Positions 17,692 through 26,336 are shown, counted from the stretch's first letter. The stretch is 64,000 bases of DNA from Phenylobacterium conjunctum (GCF_042679085.1 NZ_JBHTLQ010000009.1:37315-101314), one strand, 5' to 3'. Made by a program: numbers and translations. The notes: generated by a model from the sequence alone, not told the origin.

Positions 17692-18831
17692 CTAGCTCCC
17701 CCAGACCTCGCGGTTGTCCGCTCGCTCGACGCGGCGGACGGGCTTCAGCTCGACCATCCGCGACAGCCCCGTCTCAGCCATCAGGGCGGCGGCGCGGGCC
17801 TGGTCGGCCGGCGCCATGGCGTCAAAGGCGTCCTGCACCTTCTGCAGCAGCCAGACGCGGTAGGGGAACACCCCCACGGTCAGCTTCACCCCGCGCCAAT
17901 CAAACTCGGTGAAGCCGATCACCCGCTGGCCGGGCCGCCCGCCGATCACCGCGCCGGCCTCGACCTCGGGCGCGCCAGCCGCTGCGTTGAAGAAGGCCAT
18001 GAAGGCCTCGACCTCGGGCAGGTAGTCCTCGGCCACGTAGGACAACAGCGCTTTCACCGTGTCCGGCACCGCGTCGCCCTCCACCAGCGCCTGCGCCACC
18101 TCGCCATACTCGCCGGCGTCCTGGTTCGGCGCATACATCCGCTCCACCCAGCGCCAGACCCGCCAGGCGGTGGTCTTCATCAGGGTCGCCGGATGCGGGT
18201 CGCGGGCCAGGTGGGCGTGCAGTGGGGCGAACAGCCCGTAGTCGCCCAGGCTCGGCGCCCCGCCCAACAGGTAGGGCTGGGTCTCCAGGTGCGCCTCGAA
18301 CAGCTTCAGGAACTGGGCGTAGGAGGCCTCGATCAGCGGCGCGCTGTCGGCGTTCACCCCGAAGATCCGCGCGGCCTGGCGCATCCGCCCGCTGGAGGCC
18401 GCGAACGACTCGGCCCGCGCGGCGGCGTCGCCGCCCAGCACCATCGGCCCGGTGAAATCCTGGGACAGGAAGGGAATGTTCTCGGCGTCGAAGTTCCAGC
18501 GATAGTGCATGGCCGGCCTGACCATCCCCTCGCCGCCGAACAGCTCGAAGATCAGCCCCACCAGCCGCTGCACCGGCCCGCCCGCATAGGCGGGCAGCCG
18601 CGCGAGGCCTGCAGCCTCGCCATAGGCGATGATGTCGGAGCCGTCCTGGATGAAGCGACCGTCCGGAGTTTCCAGCACCGGGATGATCCAGCGCCCGATG
18701 CTCTTACGCGCCTCATCGAACCGCGGATGGCTGGGCGCCCGCTCCTCGAAGTCGATCCGCTGCTTGCGCAGATAGGCCCTGGCCTTGCCGGAATAGAGCG
18801 AACCCGGCATCGCGTAGAGATAGTGGGTCAT
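17692..18831 (-). CDS. Glutathione S-transferase family protein
   Basis: The N-terminal 75 residues are a thioredoxin-fold GST domain (LYAMPGSLYSGKARAYLR, then IPVLETPDGRFIQDGSDI, in which the ED/DGS segment binds the gamma-glutamyl group of glutathione). The remaining part is all-helical, as in GST_C domains. At 379 residues it is longer than classical GSTs (about 200-230) and has about 120 extra C-terminal residues that I cannot assign. It may conjugate or only bind glutathione. It is convergent with the tacA-like gene, separated by a repeat element. Confidence 0.85.
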   Translation of the reverse strand: MTHYLYAMPGSLYSGKARAYLRKQRIDFEERAPSHPRFDEARKSIGRWIIPVLETPDGRFIQDGSDIIAYGEAAGLARLPAYAGGPVQRLVGLIFELFGGEGMVRPAMHYRWNFDAENIPFLSQDFTGPMVLGGDAAARAESFAASSGRMRQAARIFGVNADSAPLIEASYAQFLKLFEAHLETQPYLLGGAPSLGDYGLFAPLHAHLARDPHPATLMKTTAWRVWRWVERMYAPNQDAGEYGEVAQALVEGDAVPDTVKALLSYVAEDYLPEVEAFMAFFNAAAGAPEVEAGAVIGGRPGQRVIGFTEFDWRGVKLTVGVFPYRVWLLQKVQDAFDAMAPADQARAAALMAETGLSRMVELKPVRRVERADNREVWGS

Positions 18832-18916
18832 CGAGGGCCTCCCTTATATTGGCGTTCTACGTGCCATTAAGGGGCGCGACAATGACCACCCGCCACACGG
18901 CCGCCGTCCCGCTAGC

Positions 18917-19035
18917 TAAGAAGGACCGCAAAGGACACGAAGGCGCGCTATGCGCGCGAGCTGAACCCTGGCGCGGCCTGGGCCCACAAAGACGCCCTTT
19001 GTGTTCTTTGCTGTCTTAGTGGCCTTTGTGTCCTG
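18917..19035. repeat. Degenerate inverted repeat with AAGGACACGAAGG / CCTTTGTGTTCTTTG words
   Basis: CTAAGAAGGACCGCAAAGG followed by ACACGAAGG on the left is an imperfect inverted copy of CCCTTTGTGTTCTTTGCTG followed by TCTTAG on the right; a further TTTGTGTCCT follows at about 19025. It lies in the 237-bp gap between the GST and the gapR-coupled gene. It is probably a decayed copy of an intergenic repeat family; no gene is seen here. Confidence 0.55.
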
Positions 19036-19068
19036 TCAGTGCGAGATGAAGCCCAACCCACTCTCGGG

Positions 19069-19395
19069 CTACTCGCTGTCCTCCCCCTCCGCCTCAGGCT
19101 TGCGCCCACGCCGCATCGGCCGGCGAGGCGGCTTGTCCTCGCCCTTGGCCTTGGCGGTGATTTCCTTGAGCTTGCGGTGCTGCATGGCCGATAGGGCCTG
19201 GCCGGGCGCGCCCTTCTCGGGATCTCCGAAGGCGCGGCCATAGGTCTTCACCCGGTCCTCGACCGAGCCCAGGAATTCACCTTCCCAGTCGGAGAGCTTC
19301 ACGCCCGCGCGGTCCGCCTGGCGGCGCGCGCGGCGCAAGGCGTTCAGGGCCGCGCGCTTGGCGGCGGCCTTCTGGTCTGGCGGGCCGCGCTTCAA
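19069..19395 (-). CDS. Uncharacterised basic protein translationally coupled to gapR
   Basis: I do not recognise the family. Reading from a TTG at 19395, which overlaps the gapR stop as TTGA, gives 108 residues: a Lys/Arg-rich N-terminal helix (AAAKRAALNALRRARRQADRA), a short conserved-looking core (KLSDWEGEFLGSV, RVKTYGRAFGDPEKG) and a basic then acidic tail (RRPMRRGRKPEAEGEDSE). The frame upstream of this TTG only shadows gapR. GGAGAGG lies one base from the TTG, so translation probably depends on coupling with gapR. The high positive charge and the partner suggest nucleic-acid or nucleoid contact, but that is inference. Confidence 0.7.
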   Translation of the reverse strand: MKRGPPDQKAAAKRAALNALRRARRQADRAGVKLSDWEGEFLGSVEDRVKTYGRAFGDPEKGAPGQALSAMQHRKLKEITAKAKGEDKPPRRPMRRGRKPEAEGEDSE

Positions 19396-19655
19396 ACCTC
19401 TCCGAGCGCCGACAGGTACAGGTCGAGGATGGCCTCTTCCTCCTGCCGCTTGGCCCGGTCCTGCTTGCGCAGGCGCACCACCTTGCGCAGCACCTTGACG
19501 TCGAAGCCGTTGCCCTTGGCCTCGGCGAACACTTCCTTGATCTGCTCGGCGATCTCGGACTTCTCCAGCTCGAGCCGTTCGATGCGCTCGATGATGCTCT
19601 TCAGCTGCGACTGGGCGGTCGAGTTCATCACATCGATGTGGCCGGCGTCGTCCAT
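19392..19655 (-). CDS. gapR: GapR nucleoid-associated protein (DUF2312)
   Basis: The 87-residue product is a full-length DUF2312 protein: the helical core with STAQSQLKSIIERIERLE, KSEIAEQIKEVFAEAKGNG and FDVKVLRKVVRLRKQDRAKR, ending EEEAILDLYLSALGEV. In Caulobacter, GapR is an essential tetrameric clamp that binds AT-rich overtwisted DNA ahead of replication and transcription and stimulates topoisomerases. The N-terminus chosen is the ATG at 19655, matching family length. Its stop overlaps the next gene by four bases, and the HAD gene lies 140 bp upstream on the same strand. Confidence 0.96.
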   Translation of the reverse strand: MDDAGHIDVMNSTAQSQLKSIIERIERLELEKSEIAEQIKEVFAEAKGNGFDVKVLRKVVRLRKQDRAKRQEEEAILDLYLSALGEV

Positions 19656-19795
19656 GGAAAGGAGCCTCTTTGAAGGTCTGGGCAGGGGCGCGGAACCTAG
19701 CCGCGAGGGCCTCGCCTGTCATGCGAGAAAAACGCGTCTCAAGGCGTGACAGCCGAAAGTGGCCGCCGGCCTCGGCAGCCCTCACGCACCGGGTT

Positions 19796-20410
19796 CTACA
19801 GGAGACCGTGAGCCTCGAGCGCCGGGCGCAGGGCGGCCGGATCCGTGAAGTGCAGCACGCGGAAACCCAGGGCCTGCGCCGCCTCGATATTGTGCGCGCT
19901 GTCGTCCACGAACAGGGTCCGGGCCGGGTCCAGGCCGAAGCGCGTGGCTGCCCGGCGGAAGATTTCCGGCTCGGGTTTGATCACCCCTTCGTCGCCCGAG
20001 ACCACGAAGCCCGCGATATGGGCGAAGGCCGGGCTCATGGCGATGGTGCCCGCGAACGTCTCAGCCGACATGTTGGTCAGGCCGTATTGCGCCACGCCCC
20101 GGTCCGCCAGGGCGTGAATGGCCGCCTCGGTCTCGGCGATGGGACCAGAAAACATCTCCCACCACCGGGTCTCCCAGGCGTGGATCTGCTCGGCGTATTC
20201 GGGAAAGCGGGCCAGCAGGCCCTGCCGATTCTCGGCGAAGGTCACACCCCGGTCATGGGCGAGGTGCCAGTCCATGGTGCAGACATGGCTAAGGAACCGG
20301 TCGAGTTCGGCCGGTTCCTCAAAGACCTTTTCGTAGAGCGTGCGCGGGTTCCAGCGCACGATGACGTTGCCGACGTCCCAAAGCAGCGTCGTCGCCGCCG
20401 GGACGCCCAA
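19796..20410 (-). CDS. HAD-superfamily hydrolase (YihX-like phosphatase)
   Basis: The 204-residue protein has haloacid-dehalogenase motifs: motif I LLWDVGNVIVRW (Asp nucleophile; the second Asp of DxD is replaced by Gly, as in the YihX-type DxGN variant), motif II YGLTNMS, motif III Lys near VIKPEPEIF and motif IV FVDDSAHN. A helical cap lies between motifs I and II. It probably dephosphorylates a sugar phosphate or other small metabolite. Translation starts at a TTG with GAGGA upstream, only seven bases after the rpmJ stop, so it is an rpmJ operon member. Confidence 0.88.
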   Translation of the reverse strand: MGVPAATTLLWDVGNVIVRWNPRTLYEKVFEEPAELDRFLSHVCTMDWHLAHDRGVTFAENRQGLLARFPEYAEQIHAWETRWWEMFSGPIAETEAAIHALADRGVAQYGLTNMSAETFAGTIAMSPAFAHIAGFVVSGDEGVIKPEPEIFRRAATRFGLDPARTLFVDDSAHNIEAAQALGFRVLHFTDPAALRPALEAHGLL

Positions 20411-20417
20411 GACGTCC

Positions 20418-20543
20418 TCAGCCCTGCTTGGCTTTGAAGCGCGGGTCGGTCTTGTTGATGATGTAAACCCGGCCCTTGCGGCGCACGAGCTTGCAGTCGC
20501 GGTGGCGAGTCTTGAGCGACTTAAGCGAGCTTCTGACCTTCAT
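20418..20543 (-). CDS. rpmJ: 50S ribosomal protein L36 (C-minus type)
   Basis: A 41-residue frame starting at ATG 20543 reads MKVRSSLKSLKTRHRDCKLV and ends INKTDPRFKAKQG. This is the alternative L36 form with an extended C-terminus that lacks the full four-Cys zinc site: only one Cys is present (in RDCKLV). It is part of the large ribosomal subunit. It is followed after seven bases by the HAD hydrolase gene. Confidence 0.95.
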   Translation of the reverse strand: MKVRSSLKSLKTRHRDCKLVRRKGRVYIINKTDPRFKAKQG

Positions 20544-20862
20544 GACCGTATTCTTCTGCGGGGCCGTCGCCGGCCCGGTGGTGAAACAGGAGGGCGCGCA
20601 TATACGGTCGCAGGCCTTTTGAGTCAACGGCGTCACGGGCTCCGATGACGATCTGAGAGGCCGCGCCTGGGACATCTATCCACGAACCACACGAACCACA
20701 CCAACAATGTCATCACAGTCCGGCGCGCAGCGCCCATTTGGCGTTTCGCCCCCAAGAACCCACGTTCGTGTGGTTCGTGTGGTTCGTGGACCCACCCGTC
20801 TTGCTTCCCCCCTGACGGGCTTGTGATTGAGGCGCCCGTCCCCACCGGCTAGGGTCACTCCC
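20544..20862. other. 319-bp intergenic region between rpmJ and the transglycosylase gene
   Basis: This divergent gap must hold the promoters of rpmJ (left) and the lytic transglycosylase (right). Its main content is the 110-bp inverted-repeat element at 20680-20789. I see no further gene, and no clear -35/-10 pair. Confidence 0.7.
20680..20789. repeat. Intergenic element with exact 22-bp inverted arms (CCACGAACCACACGAACCACAC)
   Basis: The arms 20680-20701 and 20768-20789 are exact inverted copies, each built from two ACGAACCAC units. About 66 bp lie between. Partial copies of the same word occur at 60431-60446 and, more diverged, at 60922-60938, so it belongs to a dispersed family. Confidence 0.88.
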
Positions 20863-22227
20863 ATGGCCCGACGATCCTTTGACCGCCGAACCTTTGTCGC
20901 CCTGCTGCTGGCAGGCTGCGCGGACCCGACGCCGAACCTGGTGCCGCAGGTCACGCCCCTGCCGCAGACCCCGACGCCGCAGCAGCCCCAGCCGGTCGCC
21001 CCGCCCACCGAGTCGGGCTCGATGAGCTTCGACGCCTGGTCGCGGCAGTTCTATGAGCGCGCCGTCCGCGCCGGTCTGCCCGCCGACCTCTTGACCCGCG
21101 AGATGGCCGGCCTGGTCCCCGACCCGCGGGTCATCACCCTGGACAGCCGCCAGCCGGAATTCGCCAAGCCCTTCGGCGACTACATCAAGGGCGTCATCAG
21201 CGACGACCGCATCGCCATCGGCCAGCGCAAGCGCGTCGAGCTGGCCCCGATCACCGCCGACATCGAGGCCAAATACGGCGTCCCCGGCGACGTGGTGCTG
21301 GGCATCTGGGCCGTGGAGACCGCCTTCGGCGGGACCATGGGCAGTTTCGACGTCATCCGCTCCATGGCCACCCTGGCCGCCGACGGCCGCCGCCGCCAGT
21401 GGGCCGAGGACCAGCTGATGGCCGCCCTGAGGATCATCGGCCAGGGCGAGTTCCCCAGGTCCCAGCTCTATGGCTCCTGGGCCGGGGCCATGGGCCAGAC
21501 CCAGTTCATCCCCACCACCTTCCTGTCCACCGCCGTGGACGAGGACGGCGACGGCAAGCGCGACATCTGGGGCTCCCGCGAGGATGCGCTGGCCTCGGCG
21601 GCCAACCTGCTCTCCAAGGGGGGCTGGGTGCGCGGCCAGGGCTGGGCCCGCGAGGTCACGGTCCCCGACGGCTTCGACTACGCCCTGACCGAAGGCCCGC
21701 GCGAGACCCCCGACTGGTGGGCGCGCCTGGGCGTGGTCCGCGCCGACGGCCTGCCCTGGACCACGGCGGACCAGACCGCCAAATGCATGCTGATCGCCCC
21801 CACCGGCGCCCAGGGGCCGAAGTTCCTGCTGCTGCCGAACCACTTCGTGATCCGCAAGTACAACAACGCCACCACCTATGCCCTGGGCGTGGGCCTGTTG
21901 GCCGACCGCTTCGGCGGCATGGGGCCGCTGGTTCAGGCCTGGCCGTATGAGACGGCCCTGTCCACCGCCGACCGCATCGCCTCTCAGAAGGCCCTGGCGG
22001 CTCTGGGCTTCGATCCCGGCCAGCCGGACGGGGTGATCGGGGTCAACACCCGCGCCGCCCTGCGGGCCTGGCAGAAGTCCCGCGGCCTGATCGCCGACGG
22101 CTATCTCTCGATGCAGATGGTCGGCCTGCTCAAGGCCGAAGTCCCCTGGGTCTCGCCCACGCCGCCGCCCGCGGATCCGGTTCCGCAGGCGCCGACGCCC
22201 GGCCCTGCGCCGCAGGCGCGGCGCTAA
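20863..22227 (+). CDS. Lytic murein transglycosylase, MltB type, lipoprotein
   Basis: This enzyme cleaves peptidoglycan glycan strands in the periplasm. I take the ATG at 20863 (MARRSFDRRTFVALLLAGC), giving 454 residues, rather than an upstream TTG, because it places a lipobox (LLAGC) at the right distance and AGGG lies just upstream. The SLT_2 catalytic domain has Glu in GIWAVETAFGG, followed by SWAGAMGQTQFIP, which fits MltB-like glutamate chemistry. A C-terminal peptidoglycan-binding (PG_binding_1) repeat follows (ALGFDPGQPDGVIGVNTRAAL) and then a Pro-rich tail. It converges with the MFS gene, 20 bp away. Confidence 0.93.
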   Translation: MARRSFDRRTFVALLLAGCADPTPNLVPQVTPLPQTPTPQQPQPVAPPTESGSMSFDAWSRQFYERAVRAGLPADLLTREMAGLVPDPRVITLDSRQPEFAKPFGDYIKGVISDDRIAIGQRKRVELAPITADIEAKYGVPGDVVLGIWAVETAFGGTMGSFDVIRSMATLAADGRRRQWAEDQLMAALRIIGQGEFPRSQLYGSWAGAMGQTQFIPTTFLSTAVDEDGDGKRDIWGSREDALASAANLLSKGGWVRGQGWAREVTVPDGFDYALTEGPRETPDWWARLGVVRADGLPWTTADQTAKCMLIAPTGAQGPKFLLLPNHFVIRKYNNATTYALGVGLLADRFGGMGPLVQAWPYETALSTADRIASQKALAALGFDPGQPDGVIGVNTRAALRAWQKSRGLIADGYLSMQMVGLLKAEVPWVSPTPPPADPVPQAPTPGPAPQARR

Positions 22228-22247
22228 GGCGCCGAGCCTTAGGCCAC

Positions 22248-23555
22248 CTACATCCCCCCCTCGTCCTCCTTCTCCAGCGTCGCCGCCGCCTGGTCTTCCA
22301 AAGTCGCGGGCTTGGGGTCGGCGTTGCGCAGCTGGGGGTTCACGAAGGCGTAGGCCAGCATGGCCAGCATCATGGTCATGTTCAGCAGGAAGGGCGCGGA
22401 GTGGTAGTGCTCGTAGAGCCAGACAAAGGCCGGGGCGAGCACCACATTGACGCCGTTCACCGCGGCGATGGCGCCGGCCACCCGGGCCTGTTCGCCCATG
22501 TCCACCGCCAGAGACGAGCCGGCCGTGAAGCCCGGCCGGGCGAAGCCGAAGCCCAGGCTTGAGATGGCGTAGCCCGCCACCACCGCCCAGTAGTCCGGCG
22601 CGAACGCCACCAGCAGATTGCCCGCCGCCGCCACGCCGACGCCCCAGCGCAGCAGCTGGCGCGGCGTCATGTCGAACATGCGGATGATGCCCCACTGGGC
22701 CAGCAGGCCGGCCACCGCGCCGAACATCATGGCGATGGCGATGAAGCCCTGGGCCTGGGTCGGCGACATGCCCAGCTTGTCGATGATCAGGAAGCCCAGA
22801 GTCTGGCCCTGGGCGGTCTGGCTGACCGCGACGATGAAGCCATAGATCAGGAAGGGCGTGATCCGCGGATCGCGCCACATGGGCCGCTCCTTCTCGCCGG
22901 CGAAGGCGTGGGTGCGGGCCTCGTACTTCGGCCGATGCTCGCTCTCGGGCAGCTTGCGCCAGACCACCACCAGCATGGTCAGGGCGATCAGCGAGAACAT
23001 GGCCATCGGCCCGGCCAGGCCCAGGACCGGCAGGATGAACAGGGGCGCGAGGAAGGGGCCGATCACGGTGCCCAGACCGAAGGCGCCGGCCAGGCTCGAC
23101 ATCGACTGGGTCCGCTGGGCGACCGGAGTGTGCTCGGCCACATAGGCCTGGGTGGCCGGGTTCGAGGCCGCCCCGAACAGGCCGAATAGCGCCCGGGCCA
23201 GAAGGAACAGGACGAAGATCACCATCCAGTTGGCCAGCTTGTGCAGGCCCGCCGAGACCACGATGGCGCAGGCGGCCATGGACACCGCAAACCCGCTCAG
23301 GCCCAGCAGCATCAGCGGCTTTCGACCGTACTTGTCCGAGGCCTGGGCCCAGAAGGGCGACGAGAACGCCCACAACAGGGCCGACAGCGAGAACACCCCC
23401 GCCACCAGGAAGTCCGGAATGCCGATGGAGCGCCCGATGGCCGGCAGCACCGAGATCATGCCGGTATTGCCCATGGCCGTGACCAGGGACACGCAGAAGA
23501 TGATGGCGAAGGACTGCTTCGGCAGACCTCCCGGGGCGGCGAGGGTCTTTTCCAT
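22248..23555 (-). CDS. Major facilitator superfamily transporter
   Basis: The 435-residue protein has twelve hydrophobic helices and the MFS signature loop between helices 2 and 3 (WAQASDKYGRKPLM). The TCR/DHA1-like layout (long cytoplasmic centre around residue 205-225 with EARTHAFAGEKERPM) suggests a drug or metabolite exporter using the proton gradient. The substrate cannot be read from sequence. It has a charged C-terminal tail. It converges with the transglycosylase gene and is divergent from motA, with 114 bp between starts. Confidence 0.88.
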   Translation of the reverse strand: MEKTLAAPGGLPKQSFAIIFCVSLVTAMGNTGMISVLPAIGRSIGIPDFLVAGVFSLSALLWAFSSPFWAQASDKYGRKPLMLLGLSGFAVSMAACAIVVSAGLHKLANWMVIFVLFLLARALFGLFGAASNPATQAYVAEHTPVAQRTQSMSSLAGAFGLGTVIGPFLAPLFILPVLGLAGPMAMFSLIALTMLVVVWRKLPESEHRPKYEARTHAFAGEKERPMWRDPRITPFLIYGFIVAVSQTAQGQTLGFLIIDKLGMSPTQAQGFIAIAMMFGAVAGLLAQWGIIRMFDMTPRQLLRWGVGVAAAGNLLVAFAPDYWAVVAGYAISSLGFGFARPGFTAGSSLAVDMGEQARVAGAIAAVNGVNVVLAPAFVWLYEHYHSAPFLLNMTMMLAMLAYAFVNPQLRNADPKPATLEDQAAATLEKEDEGGM

Positions 23556-23669
23556 GGGCCTAGGCTGTTAAGCCGCGCCGGGCCGGTGCGCAAATCTAGA
23601 TGTCCTTACGACGCATTAAGCATTCCGCCCGATGCTTTAGCCTGTTCGGCTCCCGGGGACGTCTTCCGC

Positions 23670-24539
23670 ATGTTTCAGATCATCGGCATCGTGCTGCTGT
23701 TCGGCCTGGTCTTCGGCAGCTTCCTCATGTCGGGCGGCAGCCTGGCGCCGATCATCCACGCCGCGCCGCACGAACTGATGGCCATCGGCGGGGCCGGCGT
23801 CGCCAGCTTCCTGATCGCCAACTCCATGACCGTGGTGAAGGGCGCGGGCGCTGGCATGGGCAAGGTCTTCGCCGGTCCCAAGTGGAAGGCCAGCGACTAT
23901 CGCGACCTGCTCTCCCTGCTGTTCCTGCTGACCAAGACGATGAAGTCCAAGGGCGTCATCGCCCTGGAAAGCCACATCGAGAACCCGCACGATTCGACGA
24001 TCTTCTCGCGCTACCCGAAGATCATGAAGGACCACTTCGCCATCGACTTCATCTGCGACACCCTGCGGATGATGACCATGAACCTGGAGGATCCCCACCA
24101 GGTCGAGGATGCGATGGAGAAGCAGCTCGAAAAGCACCACCACGAGGCCCTGGCCCCGGCCCACGCCATCCAGTCCCTCGCCGACGCCCTTCCGGCGCTG
24201 GGCATCGTCGCCGCCGTGCTGGGCATCATCAAGACCATGGGCGCCATCAGCGAGCCGCCGGAAGTCCTGGGTGAAATGATCGGCTCGGCCCTGGTCGGCA
24301 CCTTCCTGGGCGTGTTTCTGGCCTACGGCCTGGTCGCGCCCTTCGCGACCCGGATCAACCAGATCGTCGAAGAAGAAAGCGCCTTCTACAAGATCATCCA
24401 GGCGGTGCTGGTCGCCCACCTGCACGGCAACGCCGCCCAGATCTCCGTCGAAATCGGCCGCGGCAACGTCCCCTCGGGTTCGCAACCGAGCTTCCTGGAA
24501 CTCGAAGAAGCCCTCTCAGCCATCCCGAACGAGGCGTAA
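23670..24539 (+). CDS. motA: Flagellar motor stator protein MotA
   Basis: The 289-residue protein forms, with MotB, the proton-conducting stator that turns the flagellum. The N-terminus starts at ATG 23670 (MFQIIGIVLLFGLVFGSFLM). Four membrane helices are visible: two near the N-terminus and two at about 170-220, the latter holding the MotA family core DALPALGIVAAVLGIIKTMG and GSALVGTFLGVFLAYG. The cytoplasmic loop between helices 2 and 3 carries the charged rotor-contact region. GGGGA lies upstream of the start. motB is not adjacent, as is common in Caulobacterales. Confidence 0.95.
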   Translation: MFQIIGIVLLFGLVFGSFLMSGGSLAPIIHAAPHELMAIGGAGVASFLIANSMTVVKGAGAGMGKVFAGPKWKASDYRDLLSLLFLLTKTMKSKGVIALESHIENPHDSTIFSRYPKIMKDHFAIDFICDTLRMMTMNLEDPHQVEDAMEKQLEKHHHEALAPAHAIQSLADALPALGIVAAVLGIIKTMGAISEPPEVLGEMIGSALVGTFLGVFLAYGLVAPFATRINQIVEEESAFYKIIQAVLVAHLHGNAAQISVEIGRGNVPSGSQPSFLELEEALSAIPNEA

Positions 24540-24570
24540 CGCCTCCACAGCGTCACCGGCCAAGGCATAG

Positions 24571-24611
24571 ACCCCAATCCGCAATTCATTCGCATTTGCG
24601 CGAATTGGGGT
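24571..24611. terminator. Candidate bidirectional terminator between motA and purK
   Basis: ACCCCAAT (24571-24578) and ATTGGGGT (24604-24611) form an inverted repeat with further pairing inside (CGCAATTC facing GCGAATTG, imperfect). It lies in the 110-bp gap between the two convergent genes. There is no strong T-run on either side. Confidence 0.55.
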
Positions 24612-24649
24612 TCAATACCACTTCATCAAGCGGCTAAATCTGCGACGTC

Positions 24650-25723
24650 TCAGAGCGGCCGCAGCCGGTTCACATGGCCCATCTTGCGGCCAGGCTTGGT
24701 CTCGCGCTTGCCGTAGAGGTGCAGCCGCGCGTCGGGCTCACCGGCCAGCTTGGCCCAGTGATCGGCCTCTTCGCCCAGCAGGTTGATCATCTCCACCCGC
24801 GCCAGCGCCGCCGTCGGGCCCAGCGGCCATCCGGCCACGGCGCGGATCTGCTGCTCGAACTGGTCCACCTCGCAACCGTCCTGGGTCCAGTGTCCGGTGT
24901 TGTGGACGCGCGGCGCGATCTCGTTGACCAGCAGCCGTCCGTCGGCCAGCTCGAACAGCTCGATGCCGATCACGCCCACATAGTCCAGGCTGGTCAGGAT
25001 CTGGTGGGCGATCCGCTCGGCCTGGGCCGCGGTGTCCGCGCTGACCTGCGCCGGCGCCATGGTCTGGCGCAGGACGCCCTTCTCGTGGTGGTTCTCACCC
25101 AGCGGATAGACCGCGATCTCGCCGTCGCAGCCGCGTGCGGCGATCACCGAAAGCTCGCGCACGAAGTCGGCGGGGGCTTCGACGATCACCGGCTTGCCGC
25201 CCAGGGCCGCAAAGGCGCGGCCGGCGTCGGCGGCGTGCTCCACCCACATCTGGCCCTTGCCGTCATAGCCGTCGCGGCGGGTCTTCATCAGCGCCGGCGC
25301 GCCGATCTGCTCCAGCGCCTGCGCCGCCTCCAGGATGTCGTCGGCCTTCGCAAACGCCACCGTCGGTGCGCCGGCCTCGTTCAGGAAGGTCTTCTCGGCC
25401 ACGCGGTCCTGCGCCACCGCCAGCGCCTTCGCGCCCGGCGCCACGCGCACGCCCAGGGCCGTCAGCCGCTCAACTGCGCCCGCGGGCACGTTCTCGAACT
25501 CGAAGGTCACCACGTCGGCCAGCTCGGCCAGGGCCGTCAGGGCGCGGGGATCATCATAGGCGCCGACGATGGCGTGCGCGGCCACCCGCGCCGCCGGGCT
25601 GTCCGCCTCGGGCTCCAGGATCGCCACGTCGAAGCCCAGCCTCGCCGCCGCCAGGGCCAGCATCCGTCCCAGCTGGCCTCCGCCAAGGATGCCGATGGTC
25701 GAGCCCGGGGGAAGCGGCGTCAT
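24650..25723 (-). CDS. purK: N5-carboxyaminoimidazole ribonucleotide synthase
   Basis: PurK carboxylates aminoimidazole ribonucleotide with ATP and bicarbonate in purine synthesis. The 357-residue ATP-grasp protein starts with the GGGQLGRMLALAAARLG loop of the pre-ATP-grasp domain and has the central TRRDGYDGKGQ loop and the VNEIAPRVHNTGHWT motif near the metal site. The start codon lies two bases after the purE stop, so the two are cotranscribed as purE-purK. The product feeds directly into PurE. Confidence 0.96.
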   Translation of the reverse strand: MTPLPPGSTIGILGGGQLGRMLALAAARLGFDVAILEPEADSPAARVAAHAIVGAYDDPRALTALAELADVVTFEFENVPAGAVERLTALGVRVAPGAKALAVAQDRVAEKTFLNEAGAPTVAFAKADDILEAAQALEQIGAPALMKTRRDGYDGKGQMWVEHAADAGRAFAALGGKPVIVEAPADFVRELSVIAARGCDGEIAVYPLGENHHEKGVLRQTMAPAQVSADTAAQAERIAHQILTSLDYVGVIGIELFELADGRLLVNEIAPRVHNTGHWTQDGCEVDQFEQQIRAVAGWPLGPTAALARVEMINLLGEEADHWAKLAGEPDARLHLYGKRETKPGRKMGHVNRLRPL

Positions 25724-25725
25724 GC

Positions 25726-26217
25726 TCAGTCCTCGACCGTCTCGGCCACGCTGTCGGTCAGGGCCTTGCGGAACAGCGCCAGGCGCTGGGCCAGGGCGTC
25801 GTCGGACAGCGCCAGGATCTGCGCCGCCAGGAGCCCTGCGTTCTTGGCGCCAGGCTCGCCGATCGCCAGGGTGCCCACCGCGATGCCGCCGGGCATCTGG
25901 ACGATGGAATAGAGGCTGTCGACACCCTTCAGGGTCTTGGACTCGATCGGCACGCCCAGCACCGGCAGGTCGGTCAGGGACGCCGTCATGCCCGGCAGGT
26001 GCGCCGCGCCGCCGGCGCCGGCGATGATCACCTTGAAGCCCGCGGCCTTGGCGCCCTTGGCGAAGGCGTACATCCGGTCCGGGGTGCGGTGGGCCGAGAC
26101 CACCTTGGCCTCATAGGCCACGCCGAGCGCGTCCAGCATGTCGGCCGCAGCCTTCAGGGTCGGCCAGTCAGACCGGCTGCCCATGATGATGGCGACGGGC
26201 GCGGGCGAAGCGCTCAT
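25726..26217 (-). CDS. purE: N5-carboxyaminoimidazole ribonucleotide mutase
   Basis: PurE moves the carboxyl group of N5-CAIR to C4, giving CAIR. The ATG at 26217 (MSASPAPVAIIMGSRSDW) gives 163 residues, the normal class I length, and has AAAGGGG upstream; longer in-frame extensions are not supported. Motifs are IMGSRSDW, the active-site His in SAHRTP, and GAGGAAHLPGM. It is the first gene of a purE-purK pair and is divergent from the diguanylate cyclase gene across a 119-bp gap. Confidence 0.96.
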   Translation of the reverse strand: MSASPAPVAIIMGSRSDWPTLKAAADMLDALGVAYEAKVVSAHRTPDRMYAFAKGAKAAGFKVIIAGAGGAAHLPGMTASLTDLPVLGVPIESKTLKGVDSLYSIVQMPGGIAVGTLAIGEPGAKNAGLLAAQILALSDDALAQRLALFRKALTDSVAETVED

Positions 26218-26336
26218 GAATTGGCCCCTTTCCGGAAAGGCGGGGAGTATAGGCGCCGGCTTTGCGCCCGCAACCAAGGACGGCTAGGATTCTTAATGGC
26301 CCGGCTTCCGGGTGATTCTGACGGAACAACGATCTG

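Noticed and set aside
18882..19016. A small plus-strand gene starting ATGACCACCCGCCAC between GST and the gapR partner
   Set aside because: The frame runs through a degenerate intergenic repeat and its translation has no recognisable feature or ribosome site.
20713..23373. An 886-codon open frame on the minus strand over the transglycosylase and MFS genes
   Set aside because: It covers a clear MFS gene in another frame and a clear MltB gene on the other strand; the translation is Gly/Arg/Ala-rich without domains, as expected for shadow frames in high-GC DNA.
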